From contig CM035173.1 of NCBI GenBank assembly GCA_020205615.1, positions 54,817,800 through 54,881,799 of the forward strand: 64,000 bases of DNA, read 5' to 3'. The notes beneath the pieces were generated by a model, which was not told the DNA's origin, searched no databases, and saw only the letters and a list, made by a program, of their open reading frames with translations. A program made the translations under genes and the position numbers. This DNA is from Panax quinquefolius (Eukaryota > Streptophyta > Magnoliopsida > Apiales > Araliaceae). Below are positions 11,841 through 23,881 of the stretch, one piece after another. Position 1 is the first letter of the stretch. Every line of letters starts with the position of its first letter.

Positions 11841-11958
11841 GGGCCTTTAGCTCCCCACTGGTTAAATGCTTAACCCCATCGGAAGCGGATTACACACTTC
11901 GGGAAGTATATGAAGGGATCTGTGGGGATCACATGGGGGCCAAGTCACTGGCGCATAA
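11841..11958 (+). pseudogene. pol: Tat integrase, N-terminal part before the solo LTR
   Basis: SEADYTLREVYEGICGDHMGAKSLAH is readable in pieces here. It is the integrase zinc-binding region carrying the first histidines (CGDHMGAKSLAH). The reading stops at CAT AA where a solo LTR begins at 11959. The other half resumes at 14731. Confidence 0.75.
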
Positions 11959-12839
11959 TGTGACGCCACCAAAATAGGTATACATCACCCATCTTGAGTG
12001 GCCAAATACATGGTGCAAAATATAAATAAAAACTTAATTATACAACTATCATGTAAAATATGATAAAACATAACTGAGAGTTTAAACAGGAACATTGCCT
12101 TCTAGACAATATCCACTCTCAAATAGAGTCCTCATTATATTTATTATCACACTATTTTACATAATAGTGAGGACTACTAATACACTATCTCGGACCATCA
12201 CTTCGTTTCTCGACTAGTCCCGGCTACGTTCTCATTTCCTGAAGAGAATAGTGAAAGTAAGGGTGAGCTCAACTAGCCTAGTAAGAAATATTATGACTAA
12301 GATAATGCAGAATAAATTATCATTAGTCTTTAACAATGTTAAACTGATAAAATATAATAGACATCAAGTTTAACTACAGCGGAACAAGCAATCCATTAGA
12401 AGAGTCCAGTAGAGAATAAAATCTACTATCTTCTATGATTTAAAATGTTTTTATCAATTTTTATCACTGAGACTCAGCATAATAAATAAACCACATAATC
12501 TAATCATCCCTGTACCACGGCCAAGGATATTCATTAAATTATCAATGGTCATGACTATACCGTATAATCCCTGGTCATAATTATACCAAAAACTGTCCAT
12601 CAATGCATTACAGGCCACTGAGGGCTTTTATCACAACTTTATAACATTACATGTCATGATTATACCGAATGATCCCTGGACGTAATCATACTAAGTCCAT
12701 CTATGCACGTAAGCCAAAGATGACTTTCATCACAATATAAGCATAAGGATGATGACAATGATATAAGAATTCAATAAAATAAGTTTAAGAATTAGTTTAT
12801 CCAGGAACCAATAACGTCCAAATTGTCAACATGATACTG

Positions 12840-13480
12840 CTTTGTGGGGTAAAACTCAAGAATGCTCAGAAGAATATTTTCATGAAAAGATACTGGATGA
12901 AGTGCAAATATCAAGGATATTCCACTAATTTCATGGATTATAAAAGCCAAAACTTTAACCAACTGAGTATAATAAAGAATGGAATAACAAAAGAAATCAC
13001 CAGGCATCCGATAGACCGCACAGACAGGTTATTCCAATAGAATAATAAATAACGGAACCAGGTCAGGCGTAATCTGCAACGACAGGATATTCCAACATAA
13101 TAATAAATAATGGAACCAGGTCATGCGTAAATGCATAGACAGGATATTCTGATAGAATAGTAAAGAATGGAATAACAACAGAATTCACCATGCATGCGAC
13201 AGACCTCACAGACAGGTTATTCCAATAGAATAATAAATAATGGAACCAGGTCATGCGTAAACGCACAGACAGGATATTTCAACAGAATAATAAATAATGG
13301 AATAACAAAAGAATTTACCATGTATGCGGTACTTTGCATATACAGGTTATTCCAACTGAATAATAAGGAATGAAATAACAGAAGAATTTCACCAAGTATA
13401 GGGTAGTCCCCGTATATAGGTTATTCCAACAAAATAATAAAGAATAGAATAACAGAAGTTCTCTTCATGAATACGAAAGA
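12840..13480 (-). repeat. Tandem repeats in solo LTR
   Basis: About eight to ten imperfect units of 55-75 bp, each with a core GAATAATAAATAATGGAA preceded by a GACAGGTTATTCCAA-like block. The same array on the opposite strand is present at 29560-30200 in the other solo LTR. Confidence 0.7.
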
Positions 13481-13616
13481 AATAATACCCCTTACCTTAT
13501 AAAGAAGAAACTGGATATAGGAGTAGTGAAGTAGCAGAATACTTTTCTTCTTTCTCTCTATAGTTTCTCTCTCTAGAGTTTTAGTGAATTCATAAGAAAT
13601 AATGAAGGAATGAGCT

Positions 13617-13627
13617 TCTATTTATAG
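13617..13627 (-). promoter_or_regulatory. TATA box of solo LTR
   Basis: CCTATAAATAG on the minus strand. The same box with the same flank (CCTATAAATAGAAGC) is found in the related LTRs at 29364, 33901 and 47292. Confidence 0.5.
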
Positions 13628-14730
13628 GAGAATGGATTGAATAGTAACTAATTCATGAACGGTCCATATTGATTCACTTTTAAATGGACGGTCCAGATTG
13701 ATTTAATAAAATATTCTAATAAAACAAAATCTTTTTAAATAAAATATAATATATTCTATTTATAATCTAATAAAATGAATAACTTTATAAAAGTATTCTA
13801 TTTTATATAAAAAGATTTTACTATGTAAACACTATGGCAGCACTATGCAAACACTATGCATAATAAAATATAATATATTCTAATTATTGTCTAATAAAAC
13901 AAATAACTTTATAAAAGTATTTTGTTTTATATAAAAAGATTTTACTATGCCAAATACTATGCATAATAAAATATAATATATTCTAATTATTGTCTAATAA
14001 AACAAATAACTTTATAAAAAGTATTCTGTTTTATATAAAAAGCTTTTTTGTTTTATTACATTAATAATACTAATAAAACAAACTTCGTCATCATTATTAT
14101 AATTCACACTATTAATCGACCAAGTCGTTCCCAAGAAAGAGGGGGCTTTCCAATAAGAATTTCTCCCTATTGGCGCGGAATTAGGTGACCAAACCTCTCC
14201 TTGGCAGAACTTCTAGACATCGTTAATATTGCAAATAATAATGTTAATAACTTCGTCGTCTTAATTATAATATATAAAATATTGACAATAATTGAATCAA
14301 ATAATGTGAGATACTATGCAGCAATTACTGTAGCAATAATTGAACAAAACTGAGTGACTTCTCACGTAAGCATCAATAATCAATATCGTTGCTACTATGC
14401 AACCACGCGTATTACTGTACTTTTATTACCGGGTGTTTCAACAATTAACGGTAAAACTTCAGCCGTTATTTTTATAAAAATATTTTTGTCGTTTTCTCAA
14501 TCCGACAATAATTTCGTTATGGGGTCCACCAATGATTGTGCCGTCATACGAATATTCCCTGTTAAAACGAATATTCCCCGACCAATCAAATATTATATAA
14601 CAACTTGCATACTTTTCAAAATTTCTAAATATTACCCACAACTATAACATTATATTAAATTCACTCCATAATATTTAAAAATGATATTTATAGAAAATTT
14701 ATCTTTATTCATAAAAGTTGGGGTCTTACA

Positions 14731-15725
14731 CATATGATTTTGAGGCAGGGGTATTACTGGCTCACTATCTACATGGATGCCAAAGAATTCGTCAGAAGGT
14801 ATCCCAAGTGTCAGCTGAACAACACTATCCCACATCAGCCTCCCGAAGAGCTGTATTCGGTCTTATCCCCGATTCACTTTGCTGTATGGGGAATCGACAT
14901 CCTAGGGCCTCTGCCGAAGGCCAAGGGACAAGTTAGTTTTGTGATCGTGGTTATCGACTATATGACTAAATGGGTCGAAGCCAAACCACTGCAGAAGATC
15001 ACCAAACAAGAATGCCTGAAATTTTTCAAAGAAGGAGTCGTTTATCGTTTTGGTATTCCGATGGTAGTGGTCTCTAATTATGGCAGATAATTTATGGGAT
15101 CAAAGTTCGAAGGCTTTCTAAAAGAGTTGGGATTTCAGCATTGCAAGACTTTCGTCACTCATCCTCAATCGAATGGTCAAGTAGAAGTGACCAACCGAAC
15201 CCTACTCAACGGGATCAAAAGAAGGTTGGATGAATAAAAGGGTCGGTGGCCCGAAGAGCTACTCAGTGTCTTGTGGGCATATCGGACTACTCCAAGGACA
15301 ACAACTGGGGACTCTCCGTTTCAACTGGCATATGGGACCGATACACTCATACAAGTTGAGATCGGGTCCCCTACTCTTCGAGTTAGTCAGTACAAAGAAC
15401 TATCCAATGATGAAGCTTTGAAAACAAATTTGGATCTGCTGGAAGAAGTTCGGGACTCAGCTATGATGAGGTTGGCTATCTACCAGCAGAGAACAACCTG
15501 ACACTACAATCAGAATATGAAGCTGAGGAGGTTTGAAGTTGGAGATTTGGTCCTTCGTGAGTTAGAGGCATCAACCCCCAGAACACTGGCAAGCTGATGC
15601 CTAACTGGGAGGGGCCCTATGAAGTAGTAGAAGTGTCGAAGCCAGGTACATACCAGCTTCGAGCAATGAATGGTTCGGAAGTAAAGAATACATGGCACGC
15701 TAGAAGACTTAGAAAATTTTACCAG
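14731..15725 (+). pseudogene. pol: Tat integrase, catalytic and C-terminal part
   Basis: Continues the integrase after the solo LTR. RQGYYWLTIYMDAKEFVRRYPKCQLNN completes the zinc-binding region around 14740-14820. The core shows GIDILGPLPKAKG (first catalytic Asp). The second block reads VVSNYGR where family members have S-D-N-G-R, so the second catalytic Asp is lost. The third block is HPQSNGQVEVTNRTLL with the catalytic Glu kept. The C-terminal part includes LWAYRTTPRTTTGDSPFQLAYG and FEVGDLVLR. Stops interrupt it at about 15088, 15236 and 15499. Confidence 0.82.
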
Positions 15726-16169
15726 TAAAAGTCATGTCATTCTTTTCTTTATCCATGTAACCATCTCGATTTCAAATTAAATAAATGAGAATTTTCTTCG
15801 AAAATTTTATATTCATCTATATTCATATGCTTTTTGATACTCGATCAGATAAACATCGGGCTTAAAATGATCAGAAAGTCGAAGACGACATAACTGATAG
15901 AAAAAAGTCATGGGTATAACTGATTGAGAAAAATTTAAATTTTTTAATCAGACAAGCTTCGGGCAAAATCCAATCAGAAGGTTCGAAAAGACCTAACTGT
16001 TCGAGATAAGTCACGAGTAAAACTGATCATAAAAATTTACAAACAAAGCTATTATACTTCATTCATACTTTCAAAATCTTCACAAAACCCGATCGTATAA
16101 GATTCGGGCGAAGTACAAACAAAAGAAAAAAAATGAAGAAGTACAAAAAATTCACAAGTCTTGTAGGAG
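15726..16169 (+). other. Spacer between pol and antisense gene
   Basis: No gene seen. Two imperfect tandem units (about 15860-15920 and 15970-16036) share ATCAGAAaGTCGAA..GAC.TAACTG, TAAGTCA.G.GTA and AACTGATC. It may hold the pol 3' UTR and, on the other strand, the 3' UTR of the antisense gene. Confidence 0.4.
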
Positions 16170-18357
16170 CTATTCGAAAGGAGGGTCACCCCCGGCCTCA
16201 GTTTCGTCGTCCGACAAGTCAAGGAGAGAGGCATCGAGCCCAATAGCTGTTAGTTTTGCCCGAGCCTTTTCACGATAAGCTTCATACCCTTCACTAAACT
16301 GGGACATGACCTTATCGTTCAAGGCATCCGACTCTTCATATTCAACGATAGCTTGCTGCTGGGCCTCGGAGATCTTCTCTGGGAAAGCATTGACAGTAGC
16401 TGTTAAAGCGTTGTTCTCCCCGATCACCTGCATCATTTTGTCATGCATCTCAGAGAATTTCTCGGTGATGGCATCAACAGCCTTCTCCCGATCCCTGACT
16501 TCGCCGAACAATTGATTTTTTTGCTCCAAAAGCCTCTTGGTGTGACCCTCAAGGCCGATAAACTCCTGTTGAAGCAGCGAATATATTTTCGGGTATCGGC
16601 ATGAATGTCCCTCTCCTTCAGCAAATCAGAATTCAGGCCCCGAACCTCTGCCTCAAGAAGTTGCACATCCAACCTCAGTTGAATTTCTTTTTTAGTTGTT
16701 CAGGCCAGAGGTGGAATAGCTCAGGCAAAGACGACATTTGCCTATAGCAAAAGGAATGGGTCAACTATACAGAATAAAGCATGAAGACAACAGGAGAAGT
16801 CAACCAATTTAGGAATTACCTGACACTGAGCTCTAACGTAGGCTACCTGATAGTCTTCGCAAGTGAACCCTTTAAAGCGGTTGTCATCACCAGAAAGTTT
16901 GAAATGATTGAACAGCTGGAAAGGGAACACTTCAGAAGGACTCCTTGGCCAACAGGTAGTCGACGATTTGTGGGAGGAGCTTGGTTTGGAGGAGGGCATA
17001 GAGGTGACAACGTGATCGGTCTTAACAACTTGTTGCCCAGGGCGTTGTTTCTCAGGATCTTCGGTGAGTTGGGGTTTCTTGGGACGAGGATCGAGAGGTA
17101 CCTCATTGGTTTCCTCTGAATCCTGGATCACCGCAACCTGAGTAGGGGAAGGAAGAGTCGGCTTCGGGAGAGTCGTTGAAATGACTCTGGTGGGGACTTT
17201 TACGGCTGGCTTGGAAGGCTTCCTGGTCTTCTTTAACAAAGCCGTTTTCTCCGCTCGGCTCATCTTCAAAGGTATTTTGTTGGTGGTCGGACGGTCGGGC
17301 CCCGAAGTGGACCCAATCAACAGCTCGGTGATCGGGATGGTTTCCTCGTTGAGAGAGTCGTCGGTTATCAGTGGATGAATCGGTTCGGTGATGATGGGAA
17401 GAGGTACCAAGGAGTCATTAGTGCCTTTGGGTTTGAAAATTGTCACTGCACAAAGGAGAATATGTTAAGACAGAAGCTATCAGAGCAAAAGGAAAGGAAA
17501 TCAAGGGATCAGGGAATCAGTTAGAAGTGAGGTACTTACACCCATGTTTGTATAACCAGGCTTCGTTGGATAGAACCGTCAGACTCCACTCAGTTTTGCT
17601 CACTTCTTATAAAAAGCCTTGAAAGCATCGACCCTATCCTTGGGGAACTTAGACACTTTGGCTACGGGATCCTCGGGATGGGCCCAATGAGGAAGAAGTT
17701 GGAGGTCGGTTTCTTTGACGAAGAACCACTTGTCGTGCCACCCCTTATTGCTTGAAGGGGTCTTAATGAGGACGGAACGATTGGGTCGTTTATTTAATTA
17801 CCGAATTCTAGGCTCTTTTGACCCGCCTACGGTGAATAAGGCAAAGAAGAAATCGAGGTCGGGGGTGACCCCCATCTCCTGGCACAGGGCTATGAAGGAT
17901 ATCAAGTGGATGTACGAGTTCGGAACAAGATGTACGAGCCCGACACCCACGAAACACAGGAAAGAAGAGATAAATTCGTAGAGTGGAAATCGAACCCCGT
18001 ACTTCAGCAAATACAAGGGAACGGCGACCCGTTCACCTTCGGGTCTCTAAACATTTTTTTGTCGGGTTTTGGTACCCGAAGCTTATATTCATTGGGGATA
18101 TTGAAAAGGGTTTGGATGTCAAAGATTTGGGATGAGGTGATGGTGGAGGGGGAGTGGAGATGGGAAAACTCCTCTTCAGATTGGTAGGCGTTTTGAATCC
18201 TAGCCTCAGCACTTATTAGAGTAGGAAGAACGGTAAGAGTTGTCGTTTCAGAAGATGGTGCCAGAAGGTCCACCGGAAGGAGATCGGTGGAAAGAATAGA
18301 GGAATGAATGGTGGTTTCAGGGATGTTTAGAGTTTGTTTAGTAGTGGAATCAGCCAT
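16170..18357 (-). pseudogene. Antisense accessory gene of the Tat element (gypsy-type transposon domain), three exons
   Basis: Runs opposite to gag-pol. Start chosen at the ATG at 18357 (MADSTTKQTLN); stop TAG at 16170. Exon 1 (18357-17540) holds LKYGVRFPLYEFI, VHLVPNSYIHLISFIALCQ and GVTPDLDFFFALF, the pattern of the Pfam 'putative gypsy type transposon' family (PF04195), recognised from memory. Intron 1 is 17539-17446 (GTAAGT...TTTGTGCAG, 94 bp). Exon 2 (17445-16820) is a low-complexity, Pro/Ser/Lys-rich linker. Intron 2 is 16819-16742 (GTAATT...TTGCTATAG, 78 bp). Exon 3 (16741-16170) encodes a coiled-coil-like tail (LEAEVRGLNSDLLKERD) ending in an acidic stretch (LDLSDDETEAGG). The splice phases join the frames. 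It is damaged by frameshifts near 18010, 17605 and 16580 and by two TGA codons at the start of exon 3. Function is unknown. An antisense ORF here is known for Retand-like elements. Confidence 0.75.
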
Positions 18358-18714
18358 TGCAACAAATGCTAGTAGGAATGAGCTCAAAATTAAGGAGAAA
18401 TGAAGAACAGAATACTCACCGGAAATTGCTCTCGCCGGAAAGTTTGAAAGAGATTTTGAATTAAAAAAGGCTGGGAAAAGTGATAGGGATTGACGGAGGG
18501 GGGTTTTTATAGGTGTAGTCACACTCTACCTAAGGACGACTATTAAATGCCCAAGGTGGGACTAGGCATGAAAAGACGTGCAACATTTCAAGAAACGAGG
18601 ACAGACCGCTTGGTTTCCCAAGACAACTCATCATTAGCTGTCGTGACTTATCGAATTCCTGACCTTTCAAGTCTCTAATTATAAATATATTATAACAAGA
18701 GACTGGGGGGGCAA
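18358..18714 (-). other. 5' region of the antisense gene and PPT of the Tat element
   Basis: Upstream of the antisense start lies a Lys/Ser-rich untranslated stretch with no domain. The polypurine tract AAGAGACTGGGGGGGCAA (plus strand, about 18697-18714) directly precedes the 3' LTR. The promoter of the antisense gene would have to lie here or in the LTR read backwards; no clear TATA box is seen. Confidence 0.5.
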
Positions 18715-19352
18715 TGTTTGGGAGCATTTTATGGACCTTCAAGTGGGCCGAAAGTCTGACACTGGAAGGGATTCATGAGTCCATCGGGTCGAAGCCCATG
18801 GGTGAGCTGATGGTGTTTGGGTTCGGCATCTGAGTCCTTTGGGCCGTAGCCTTACCTCGGTCTAAGGTGTTCAGAGTCGGGCCCTCGAGTCCTTTGGGCA
18901 GAAGCTCAGACCCGATGGTGAGTTCAGTTGGGTTGGGTCTGTGCAGTGGGCTATCCTGCGTGCAGATCTTGGAGTCCTAATCATAATTGACTAAGCTAAC
19001 TCCTAAGGAAGTGATTGGATTGGATTCCACTTGCACCTTTTAAGGAGATTGTGTTGGATCCAAGTTATGGTAAATACCATGACTAGGAGTCCTAATTCGA
19101 CTCGGAGAAGGATTCTAAGGTGGTGAGTACTATAAATACAAGGCCAAGGTTACAATTAACAAGTAATACCTACTTTTGAGCACTAAACACTTAGCCTCCA
19201 TTGTTAAACCTTGTGAACGGCCTGTACTCATTCTCACACCGGAGCTATCCCCCGGCGGCACAAGTCGTCAAGCTTCTGTGTGATCTGTTATTGTGTAGGT
19301 TCTAGCGCGTGGATTCTGTGATTGGACGCGCCGGCAAAACTTGGCGTTAACA
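18715..19352 (+). repeat. 3' LTR of the Tat element
   Basis: Starts TGTTTGGGAGCATTTT directly after the PPT and ends TGGCGTTAACA; 638 bp. Its last 41 bp match the 5' LTR stub. The following TGTAT (19353-19357) would be the right target-site copy; the left one is outside the window. Confidence 0.85.
19130..19138 (+). promoter_or_regulatory. TATA box of Tat LTR
   Basis: CTATAAATA followed by CAAGG about 220 bp before the LTR end, a plausible core promoter for gag-pol transcripts. Confidence 0.5.
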
Positions 19353-22300
19353 TGTATATATATAAAGTCTTATGGCTTTGTTGGTTAGGTAGATATATTA
19401 ATTTATAAGTATATCATAATTGATTATAAGCTAATAATAGAAAATACTTTAATTTTAAAGTTATAGTATTTAAGTTATTATAATTAAAAAAAATCATTAT
19501 AATTTCAGGTATGTTAACTAAAAATAAATTAAATTAAATTAAAAATAAATAAACAATAAGTATCAAATTATGTATAAAATATGAAATTAAAATATGTTTG
19601 AGGTAGGATATTTTATCCTAATGATTCATATTTGTTCTAAATTTATATTTAGGATTTGTTCTATTAATATTTTTGTATTTCACAATATCGAGGTAAGTGA
19701 CTTTCCGAACTATTTAGTATTTTTAAGATTATCGTTACTTTTATGTATGCCTTAAAATTATTCTGGATGCCTAAATGTATTGTTTCAAAATTTGTTATGT
19801 TTTATTTAAGGCTTCCATTTAAATTAAAAATCATTATATGTTAGTTCGATGAGCCACAATATAGATCTGAAGGGGGGGTTGAATAGATCCTTTGAATTTC
19901 AAATACTTTTTTTTAAGTTGTATTGCTCATTTAGTAGCATATTACAAACATAAGAATCTTTTCAAGCACAGCGGAATAAGTAAAAGTTCCCCTTCATTGA
20001 TATATTCATAATCAATCATGCATTGTTCATAGAGTTAATTTAGTAGTAAGCAGTTAACACATACATAGCAGTTATAGCAGTTAATGTATATAATGCAAAT
20101 GACATAAAGTAAAAGACACAAGGGGTTTTAAGTGGTTCAGAGACTCAAGCTCCTAATCCACTCTTTTGCTTTCAACTAACAGAATTTCCACTAAGGAAGG
20201 GCAGCACCCTGAATCATTAAGACTCCTTTAAGGCCAGCAGCCTTGGGACTTCAGTTCACTAAGAACTCTTCAAGACCAGCAGCCTTGGAACTTCTTTAGT
20301 TCCCTAGGAACTCTTCAAGCCCAGAAGGCTTGGAACTTCATTTAGTCCCTCCAGACAAGGACCCCTCAGACCCTAGCTTCTTGTTATTGTAGTTATTGTT
20401 GTTGTTGTTGCTGAGCTGCTAAGATGTCATTAAGCTCTGAACATCTTTTGTACTTAGTAGCTTGGTGTGGTCCTCTATGCATTCTGCTTTGAGTCTGGAC
20501 CACATCTTCTTTGGTGCAGCAGATCTTCATTCTTTTCTGCTCATCTTCACCTGGTATCATCTTTGCACCTTCACCATCTGGGTTTGCTAAGTCTCTGTGC
20601 TTTTAGTAGACTTTGTCTGGCACTTAGCAATCCCTGAACCCTTCTTGAATACTTTGCAGATATGGTTTTGCACTTGTTCAGTTTCAGCTTTCGGGTTATG
20701 GTGATTCGTAGAGTGGCTCTCTTAATCTTCTTTGTACTCAGCCACTTTTCTGAATGCTATCCTCTTGGCCTTATCGGCTCTCAGCTTGGCTACCATCTTT
20801 AGTGGCATTCTCATCTGTGTTGAGTGAAGCTTTGATTTATTTGAGTTCTTCTTCAAAGTTGCTTCACTTCCACCTTGGTAGTCTCACTGTCACTGAGACT
20901 TGTTCTGTTGATCTTTGGTGGAACTCGTAGAGTCAACTATAGCATTCTCCAACTCAACGATTCTGTAACCTCATAATCATCAGCAACTCTTGATCTTTGA
21001 AGCTCTGTTGATTTATGCTACTTCCCAATCTCGCCATTGGAAAGTAGCCGTTGAAAGCTATTCAAATTGCCTCGCAGATCTTGAGTTATTTGGTGCAGAC
21101 TGCAGATGTGACATGACATCTTTTTCTGACTTCCTGACATTGTAGTCTGCTATTTCACTTACCCTATTAGATATGTCACTTTGATATCTTGGGCAGGTCA
21201 AAGACTTTATTTAACCCTTCTGATTTCTCGATCAGAGGTTGTCCTTACATCGATGCTCTCAATAAGCTTTTTTCTGAATGCCATTCTTCAGATGGAACCG
21301 TTGCCAATGCCTCAATCCTCAGTGATTCGACCTCTACGATTTTTGATGCACTTCTCCTTGGACTTGATCGTAATGTCGTATTGACATGTAGAGTTAACAC
21401 TACGATCTGAAAGAGTGTTCACTTGAACTATGATGTAAAACACCTCTTTCTTCTTTTGTGTAGTGGTTCATCACTTTTGTTTGCCTTGATTGTTCTCAGA
21501 TACTAATGGCATGATTTCTTGCTTTAGCCCCTTCTGAATAACAAGACACTTCAGATTTGTGGCGTGTCCAGTTCGTTTTCTCCTTGTGATCTCCCATTCA
21601 CTTATCATCAATGGACTAACCCAATGCTTAATCACTTTAGCCTTTTTATTCAGAGGCTGACTAGTATCTCAGTGTGTACTCCATCAGTTCCTTCTTAGTT
21701 TGGCAAACACTACGATCTTGATTACTTCCAAGATCGTTGTCATATTTCTTCTTGACTGCTACTGCGTGTGCTGACTTTCCTCAGTCAGCCACCGACGTCT
21801 TCTTATGATCATCTTGTGGAAGACTTCATCTTGAATGGCTTCATAACTCAATCTGGATGCTGATTGGGTTGATGCTTAGATCTTCTATTAGCTTGCATGC
21901 CATTCGTTGAGTGCTCTCTGGCTTCCTTTTGGTAGGATGTATCCTTACAGTACTAACCAAAGGCTTCATTCCTTTGGATATTCAGAGAGTGCTCATTTAT
22001 TGAAAATCGTATTAGCTCTACGATTCTGCCTTGGCGTTGTGAGCACATATGTTGAGGTCTTAGTTCTACACTCTACGATTCAGCTTTGGCTGTGCAAACA
22101 CTACGACTCTGAGATCAGATCTTGACACTCTACAACTTCTGTCGTTGTGCTTGTTGTCTTTAACTGATCTTGCTCGACTACGATCTCTGCCTTTGATACG
22201 ATCAATAGACTATACGACTCTAAGTGTAGTCTACGATTCTTGACTTGGCTTCGGCAGATGCTTGGTCGGCTCGTAGGCAGGCTGTCTCTTTGATTCTGAA

Positions 22301-23625
22301 CATGACATCCTCAGTAGACTACGGTCCTAAGGAAGTTCTCCTCGACACACTACGATCCTTCCTCGTCTCTCCTGGAAGTCTACGAACTCTGAGATCTACT
22401 ATCTTGTAGACTACGATTCTGCCTCGATAGCTCTCGAGTTTTCCTTGACTCTCCTGGCAGACTACGATTTCTGGTGCAGTGCTCGACGATCAGACAAGCC
22501 TATCTATTTCATCATAAGATCAACCAAACATGCTTGATCTTTTTTTATTTATAGTCCTTGTATATCATTTCTTTTTAAGGACTTTACACAGCTATTTTTG
22601 CATATGTAGGATCAAACTAACATATTTGATCAATTCATTCTAAGTCCTTGTACATATGTTTCTATTATCTATCAAAGAACTTTACTACTTTTCTTAATAC
22701 AAGCATACTTGCATATTCATTCATATATATATATATATATCATAATCAAATCATATATAAATAGGAATATCATTCACATGTTTATTCCTTACATTATGTT
22801 CTTTTATTTCAAAATTCGGATCAAATATTTATTTTTGAATTGTGAATGAGATTATATGATTTTGAACTGTAAAAAAAATATCATTTAGAATATCGATAAT
22901 ATTGAGAAAAGATTTTGAAATCCTTAGTGTGACTATGTATAGAACCCGTTATTGATTACGTTTAGTTCCAGAGCTAATATAGGACCTACTAAGACGCGCA
23001 CCTTTTAGATGCCCTTCGGGGAGCGTGCATTTTTATAGATACCTTAGTAGGGTGCGTATCATAACGTTATCGAACTTTTGGGCTGTGTTACAGGGCTATT
23101 ATAACCTTAGTCGCTAAGGCTGTGGATTAAAAGAGATATGTTATACATTGAAATTATTTTTGAATTATTTAAGTTTTGAAAGCTTTTGTACTATTTTTAT
23201 TGAACAAAAAGTTATTTCGTAAAAGTATTTTGTAAATTGTACTTAATTTGGCTAGATAGAGAGGATTGCTACTTGCTGGTCTTCATCGCTCACCCCCTTA
23301 CAGATTTTTACAGGTCCCATCGTTGAAAGCTGAGCCCTTATTTGATACGCTTGGAATAGTTGGAGTTTAGTTTTAGATGTTTTTCTTTTGTTGATGAATT
23401 TTGATAAAACTCTTAGTTTTGAGGAGCTGCGTCTCCATTATTTGAATGTAGTATTTATTCGTATTTCATTTAGATTGATTTAAAAAATTTTATTGTTGGG
23501 TTTTAAGTTAAGATTATTGTTAAGTTATTTTATTTGGGCTGCGCGTTATTGATATTGTTGCCTTGTGGGCCTATGGGCTTGTGGCGTGTAGCACTTTAGG
23601 CCTATATCGGGTTCGGGGTGTTACA
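19353..23625 (+). repeat. 5' LTR (right part) of the gag-only element
   Basis: Homologous to the 3' LTR at both ends: 19353-19435 matches about 25640-25715, and 23490-23625 matches about 25725-25868. The middle is absent from the 3' LTR. Part of that (19839-22622) looks like a separate insertion. The rest (22623-23480, with GGACCTACTAAGACGCGCACC) is probably LTR sequence deleted from the 3' copy. No gene is seen. Confidence 0.65.
19839..22622 (-). repeat. Probable solo LTR of an unclassified (copia-type) element
   Basis: The segment begins TGTTAGTTCGATGAGCC and ends GGATCAAACTAACA, so both ends are inverted copies of TGTTAGTTYGATC with one mismatch. On the minus strand the final 60 bp contain TTCAACCCCCCCTTC near the end, a layout common at 3' ends of plant copia LTRs. 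No clear 5 bp duplication is visible (TTATA left, TATTT right), so the boundaries remain unproven. The interior has clustered CTACGATT motifs (21340-22480) and no convincing coding frame. It could alternatively be a non-LTR-type insertion with terminal inverted repeats. Confidence 0.45.
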
Positions 23626-23629
23626 AAGG

Positions 23630-23640
23630 TGGTATCAAAG
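23630..23640 (+). other. Primer binding site of the gag-only element
   Basis: TGGTATCAAAG four bases after the LTR end fits the initiator-methionine tRNA type used by many plant gypsy elements. Confidence 0.65.
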
Positions 23641-23881
23641 CAGTGGCTCCTGACAATGTGTTAGGTTGAAAAACATACATATTTCCTATGGATTGATTTT
23701 GGGAGTTAGCTGTGGGTAAGAGTATTGACAAAATTTAATGATTTTAAAATTAAATAGAGAATAAGGTAAGAAATCTATGTTTTGTTTGACGTTTGGTACT
23801 CGAGGCTAATTGGGTATTTTATTTTATTCGTTATTAGTTTTGTATAGTGTTGTTGAGTGGGAATTTCTTTTTATAGGGAAA

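Larger units (their letters stand above)
11959..14730 (-). repeat. Solo LTR of a Tekay-type chromovirus, inserted in Tat integrase
   Basis: On the minus strand the element starts TGTAAGACCCCAAC at 14730 and ends GTGGCGTCACA at 11959. No internal region is present. It is flanked by CATAA (11954-11958) and CATAT (14731-14735), a 5 bp target duplication with one later change. Removing it and one duplication joins the integrase reading frame across the gap (codons for A-H-M-I-L-R-Q-G-Y-Y-W). It is 2772 bp and the same family as the plus-strand solo LTR at 28181-31079. It has a TATA box at 13617-13627 on the minus strand and internal tandem repeats. It presumably arose by unequal recombination between two LTRs of a full element. 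Short open stretches in it (such as 12831-13040) are not genes. Confidence 0.9.
7199..19352 (+). mobile_element. Tat-lineage (Retand-like) Ty3/gypsy retrotransposon
   Basis: Large gypsy element on the + strand. Order seen: 5' LTR stub, PBS, gag, protease, RT, RNase H, a second RNase H-like domain, integrase, an antisense gene, PPT and 3' LTR. The order RT-RH-aRH-IN and the gag and RT motifs are diagnostic of the Tat lineage. An antisense gene near the 3' LTR is known from Retand-type members. The 5' LTR is reduced in this window to its last 41 bp because another LTR is inserted in it. The integrase is split by a solo LTR (11959-14730). Many stops make it non-autonomous. At the right the element ends inside DNA matching the 3' LTR of the gag-only element (19353 onward resembles about 25640 onward), so it is nested in that element's 5' LTR. 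Confidence 0.88.

Noticed and set aside
20100..20400. Repeated CCAGCAGCCTTGGGACTTC blocks suggesting a gene or RNA
   Set aside because: Three short imperfect repeats with no conserved frame and no RNA-gene signature; kept as part of the unclassified segment.
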